Position numbers and translations under genes: made by a program
Assembly: GCA_902727905.1 (NCBI GenBank)
Contig: CACVAR010000398.1
Location: 1-7,252 of the forward strand
Direction: 5' to 3'
Source of the DNA: an uncultured Sulfurovum sp.
GTDB taxonomy: Bacteria > Campylobacterota > Campylobacteria > Campylobacterales > Sulfurovaceae
DNA length: 7,252 nt
In this document: piece by piece, positions 4,968-7,252 of the stretch
Layout: the number at the start of each line of letters is the position of its first letter
Position numbering within the stretch: the stretch's first letter is position 1
The notes under the pieces: model-generated
Databases searched by the model: none
What the model was told of the DNA's origin: nothing
What the model saw: only the letters and a program-made list of their open reading frames with translations

Positions 4968-5966
4968 ATGGCAGTAAAAGTTGCAATAAATGGACTGGGA
5001 AGAATAGGGAGATGTGTAGCACGCATCATTGCAGACAGAGATGACATTGAGTTGGTGGCAGTAAATGCTACAGGTTCTGAAGAAATGATTCAATATGGAC
5101 TAAAGTATGATTCAGTACATGGAAAAAGAGAGGACGTAGTAGTTAAAGATGGTTTTGTAAATATTGGTGACACTAAAGCAAAACTTTTTGCAGAACGTGA
5201 CCCAGCAAAAATTGGTTTTGCAGATTGTGGAGCAACACTTGTGTTAGAGTGTACAGGTGCATTTTTAACAGCAGAATCAGTACAACCTCACCTTGACAAT
5301 GGTATTGAAAAAGTTGTTTTCTCTGCTCCAGCTAAAGATGATACAGCTACTTTTGTTATTGGTGCGAATGAGCATGAATATGCTGGACAAAGTATTGTCT
5401 CAAATGCATCTTGTACAACCAATGGTTTAGCTCCTGTTGCTAAAGTACTAGATGACGCTTTTGGAATTAAGTCTGGACTTATGACAACCATCCACTCTTA
5501 CACAGGTTCACAGCCTATTTTAGATGCAAAGCATAAAAAAGACCCAAGAAAAGGTCGTTCAGGTGCTGTAAACTTAGTACCTACTACAACAGGTGCTGCT
5601 AAAGCCATTTCAAAAGTTTTACCAAACCTAGCAGGTAAAATCAATGGTCAGGCCATTCGTGTACCAACACCAGATGTTTCTATGGTTGACTTAACCGTAA
5701 ACCTTGGAAAAGAGGTAACCGTAGAAGACGTTCAAGCTGCCTTTCAAACTGCTAGTGAAGGTTCACACAAAGGTATTTTAGGGGTAGATTTAGAATACAG
5801 AGTATCTCAAGACTTTGTTGGAGAAGAACAAAGTACAGTAGTTGTTATGGATACCATTCAAGTGATTGATGGAAACATGGTAAAAGTTCTCTCTTGGTAT
5901 GACAATGAGTGGGGATACTCTGCACGTCTAGTAGACATGGCTGTTCACATTAGTAAGGGAGCGTAA
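4968..5966 (+). CDS. gap: Glyceraldehyde-3-phosphate dehydrogenase, type I
   Basis: The 332-residue protein is a full-length cytosolic GAPDH, which interconverts glyceraldehyde 3-phosphate and 1,3-bisphosphoglycerate. The Rossmann motif INGLGRIGR is at 7-15. The active site is SNASCTTN (145-152) with catalytic Cys149, and His176 lies in TTIHSYTG. The S-loop runs to about 205, and the C-terminus has WYDNEWGYSAR (310-320). Two cofactor positions are unusual. The strand-2 end reads AVNATGS with Ala34 where NAD-specific enzymes have Asp, and residues 187-188 are Ala-Lys instead of Leu-Pro. Bacillus subtilis GapB (Ala at the first site) and chloroplast GapA (Ala-Ser at the second) are NADP-using enzymes with similar changes. 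I infer NADP or dual use in the gluconeogenic direction. The ATG has a good AAAGGA. It forms an operon with pgk, one base downstream. Confidence 0.97.
   Translation: MAVKVAINGLGRIGRCVARIIADRDDIELVAVNATGSEEMIQYGLKYDSVHGKREDVVVKDGFVNIGDTKAKLFAERDPAKIGFADCGATLVLECTGAFLTAESVQPHLDNGIEKVVFSAPAKDDTATFVIGANEHEYAGQSIVSNASCTTNGLAPVAKVLDDAFGIKSGLMTTIHSYTGSQPILDAKHKKDPRKGRSGAVNLVPTTTGAAKAISKVLPNLAGKINGQAIRVPTPDVSMVDLTVNLGKEVTVEDVQAAFQTASEGSHKGILGVDLEYRVSQDFVGEEQSTVVVMDTIQVIDGNMVKVLSWYDNEWGYSARLVDMAVHISKGA
5955..5961 (+). promoter_or_regulatory. Shine-Dalgarno that fixes the TTG start of pgk
   Basis: AAGGGAG lies inside the last codons of gap and six bases before TTG at 5968. The encoded protein starts MNTLKDIEITGK, the expected few residues ahead of the conserved VFIRCDFNVP, and no ATG lies nearby in frame. 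The TTG is therefore the start, and initiation is probably coupled to termination of gap one base upstream. Confidence 0.8.
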
Positions 5967-5967
5967 T

Positions 5968-7161
5968 TTGAATACATTAAAAGATATTGAAATAACAGGT
6001 AAAACAGTATTTATTAGATGTGACTTCAATGTTCCAAAAGATGAAGATGGAAACATTACTGATGACAGAAGAATTCGTGGTGCGTTACAGAGTATTCGTT
6101 ACTGTTTAGACCGTGATTGTAAAATTATTTTAGCCTCACACTATGAAAGACCAGAACCAGGAAAATATGAAGAGAAATTTTCTCTTAGAGCTGTTGTAAC
6201 AAGACTACATACCCTCCTTAAACTTGCTGATAATATTACCTTGGCAAAAGATGTTGTGGGAGTTGATGCAAAAGCAAAAGCAACAGCTTTAAGTGCAGGA
6301 GATGTTCTTGTTTTAGAGAACCTTCGTTATGAAGCTGGCGAAACTAAAAATGATATTAACTTAGCAAAAGAATTAGCCTCAATGGTAGACATCTACATTA
6401 ATGATGCTTTTGGAGCTTGTCATAGAGCGCATGCATCTATTGATGCTATGGCGAGACTATTTGATGCAAAGCATAAAGCAGCAGGATTTTTATTAAGCAA
6501 AGAAGTAAATTTCTTTGACAAAACATTGGCAAATCCTATTCGTCCTTTTGTTGCTGTTGTTGGTGGTTCAAAAGTTTCAGGTAAGCTTGAAGCACTAAGA
6601 CAACTTTTAGATAAAGTAGACAAAGTCATCATTGGTGGAGGAATGGCATTTACCTTCCTAAAAGCACAAGGCTATCAAATTGGAAGCTCACTCGTAGAAG
6701 ATGATTTGCTAGATGAGGCACGTACTATTATGATTAAAGCACGTAAACAAGGGGTTAAATTTTATCTACCGGTTGATGTTATTGTTGCTCCGGAATTTTC
6801 AGATACTGTTCCTTCAAAATATGTCTCTAGCCAAGAGATTCCAAATGACTGGATGGGTCTCGATATTGGTCCTGCCTCTTCAAGACTTTTCCGTACGGTA
6901 CTGAGTGATGCGCAAACCATTATTTGGAATGGACCAATGGGTGTTTATGAAATGGACAAATACGCTTCTGGTAGTTTCAAAATGTCACACAATATCGCCG
7001 ATGCAAATGCCACAACCATTGTGGGTGGTGGAGATACAGCTGACGTTGCATTAAGAGCTGGTGATGTTGAAGAAATGACTTTTGTTAGTACTGGTGGTGG
7101 TGCGAGTCTTAACCTTATTGAAGGAAAAGCACTTCCTGGAATTGAAGCTTTAAAAGCTTAA
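5968..7161 (+). CDS. pgk: Phosphoglycerate kinase
   Basis: The 397-residue enzyme transfers phosphate between 1,3-bisphosphoglycerate and ADP, the step next to GAPDH. The substrate half shows RCDFNVP (17-23, Asp19 and Asn21), DDRRIR (32-37), His58 and Arg61, LENLR with Arg120, and CHRAH with Arg153. The hinge and nucleotide half show VAVVGGSKVSGK (195-206), IIGGGMAFTF (221-230), WNGPMGVYE (320-328), VGGGDT (352-357) and STGGGAS (374-380). The length is normal and all key residues are present. The one oddity is the loop normally reading SHLGRP, here SHYERPEPGKYEEK (57-70): Leu-Gly is replaced by Tyr-Glu while the substrate-binding His and Arg are kept. It starts with TTG, one base after the gap stop, in the same operon. 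A hairpin follows 8 bases after its stop. Confidence 0.97.
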   Translation: MNTLKDIEITGKTVFIRCDFNVPKDEDGNITDDRRIRGALQSIRYCLDRDCKIILASHYERPEPGKYEEKFSLRAVVTRLHTLLKLADNITLAKDVVGVDAKAKATALSAGDVLVLENLRYEAGETKNDINLAKELASMVDIYINDAFGACHRAHASIDAMARLFDAKHKAAGFLLSKEVNFFDKTLANPIRPFVAVVGGSKVSGKLEALRQLLDKVDKVIIGGGMAFTFLKAQGYQIGSSLVEDDLLDEARTIMIKARKQGVKFYLPVDVIVAPEFSDTVPSKYVSSQEIPNDWMGLDIGPASSRLFRTVLSDAQTIIWNGPMGVYEMDKYASGSFKMSHNIADANATTIVGGGDTADVALRAGDVEEMTFVSTGGGASLNLIEGKALPGIEALKA

Positions 7162-7169
7162 TATTCTGT

Positions 7170-7194
7170 AAGGTGTTGTCTCAGATAACACCTT
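7170..7194 (+). terminator. Hairpin after pgk, probable 3' end of the gap-pgk operon
   Basis: AAGGTGTTGTC (7170-7180) pairs with GATAACACCTT (7184-7194), 11 pairs including one G-T, around a TCA loop. It lies just after the pgk stop and before a new promoter, as expected for a terminator or mRNA-stabilising stem. No T-run follows, so termination may be incomplete or Rho-dependent. Confidence 0.5.
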
Positions 7195-7210
7195 CAAATA
7201 CAAATTGGCA

Positions 7211-7219
7211 TGTTATAAT
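7211..7219 (+). promoter_or_regulatory. Extended -10 promoter for the next gene to the right
   Basis: TGTTATAAT is a perfect extended -10, with the same form and a similar downstream sequence (TTTCA, then A-rich) to the GNAT promoter at 3640-3648. No clear -35 is visible. A start near 7226 would transcribe a gene beyond the window. tpiA is the usual third member in relatives, but nothing here shows it. Confidence 0.6.
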
Positions 7220-7231
7220 ATTTCAAATAAA

Positions 7232-7247
7232 ATAACACGGTGTTGTC
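7232..7247 (+). repeat. Second GGTGTTGTC copy with a small palindrome downstream of the promoter
   Basis: GGTGTTGTC at 7239-7247 repeats exactly the left arm of the post-pgk hairpin (7172-7180), 67 bases away. It also forms its own dyad, AACAC-G-GTGTT (7234-7244), just after the predicted transcription start. The two copies flank the promoter at 7211-7219. This may be chance, a duplicated hairpin, or a paired protein-binding site. The window ends too soon to tell. Confidence 0.35.
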
Positions 7248-7252
7248 AGGGA

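Overview
The window is AT-rich, gene-dense DNA that most resembles Campylobacterota (the former epsilonproteobacteria), probably a free-living Sulfurimonas- or Sulfurovum-like relative. The main reasons are that nadD/rsfS is transcribed divergently from gap-pgk, as remembered for Campylobacter jejuni, and that Pgk carries a Campylobacter/Helicobacter-like signature. Promoters consist of a good TATAAT with little or no -35. The genus is an inference and cannot be fixed from the sequence alone.

Left half (1-3552, all minus strand, transcribed leftward): a five-gene envelope cassette. In transcription order it holds a six-helix membrane protein of unknown function, a small winged-helix repressor-like protein (11-base overlap, GTG start), an inverted pair of REP-like palindromes, a periplasmic LolA-like protein of the outer membrane lipoprotein-sorting type, an outer membrane beta-barrel (1 base after the previous stop), and the N-terminal third or less of an RND/MMPL-type inner membrane transporter that runs off the left edge. 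A 19-bp inverted repeat covers the predicted start site of this operon and is the best candidate operator for the encoded regulator. I read the unit as a self-regulated inner membrane-periplasm-outer membrane export or lipid/lipoprotein handling system.

Middle (3553-4967): a 126-bp divergent promoter region, then a 92-residue GNAT-type acetyltransferase on the plus strand. A hairpin separates it from a convergent single ORF in which NadD (NAD biosynthesis) is fused in frame to RsfS (ribosome silencing factor). A ribosome binding site and ATG lie inside this ORF exactly at the domain junction.

Right (4968-7161, plus strand): gap and pgk, separated by one base, encode two consecutive reversible steps of glycolysis/gluconeogenesis. 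The GAPDH lacks the usual NAD-selecting Asp and the Leu-Pro pair, which suggests NADP use and a mainly anabolic role. pgk starts with TTG. After pgk there is a hairpin, then a strong extended -10 promoter that starts a new transcription unit beyond the right edge, where tpiA would be the usual neighbour.

There are no tRNA, rRNA or CRISPR arrays, and no transposase or phage genes. The features most worth a second look are the regulated envelope cassette with its operator, the REP-like pair inside that operon, the NadD-RsfS fusion with its embedded start, and the cofactor-site residues of the GAPDH.
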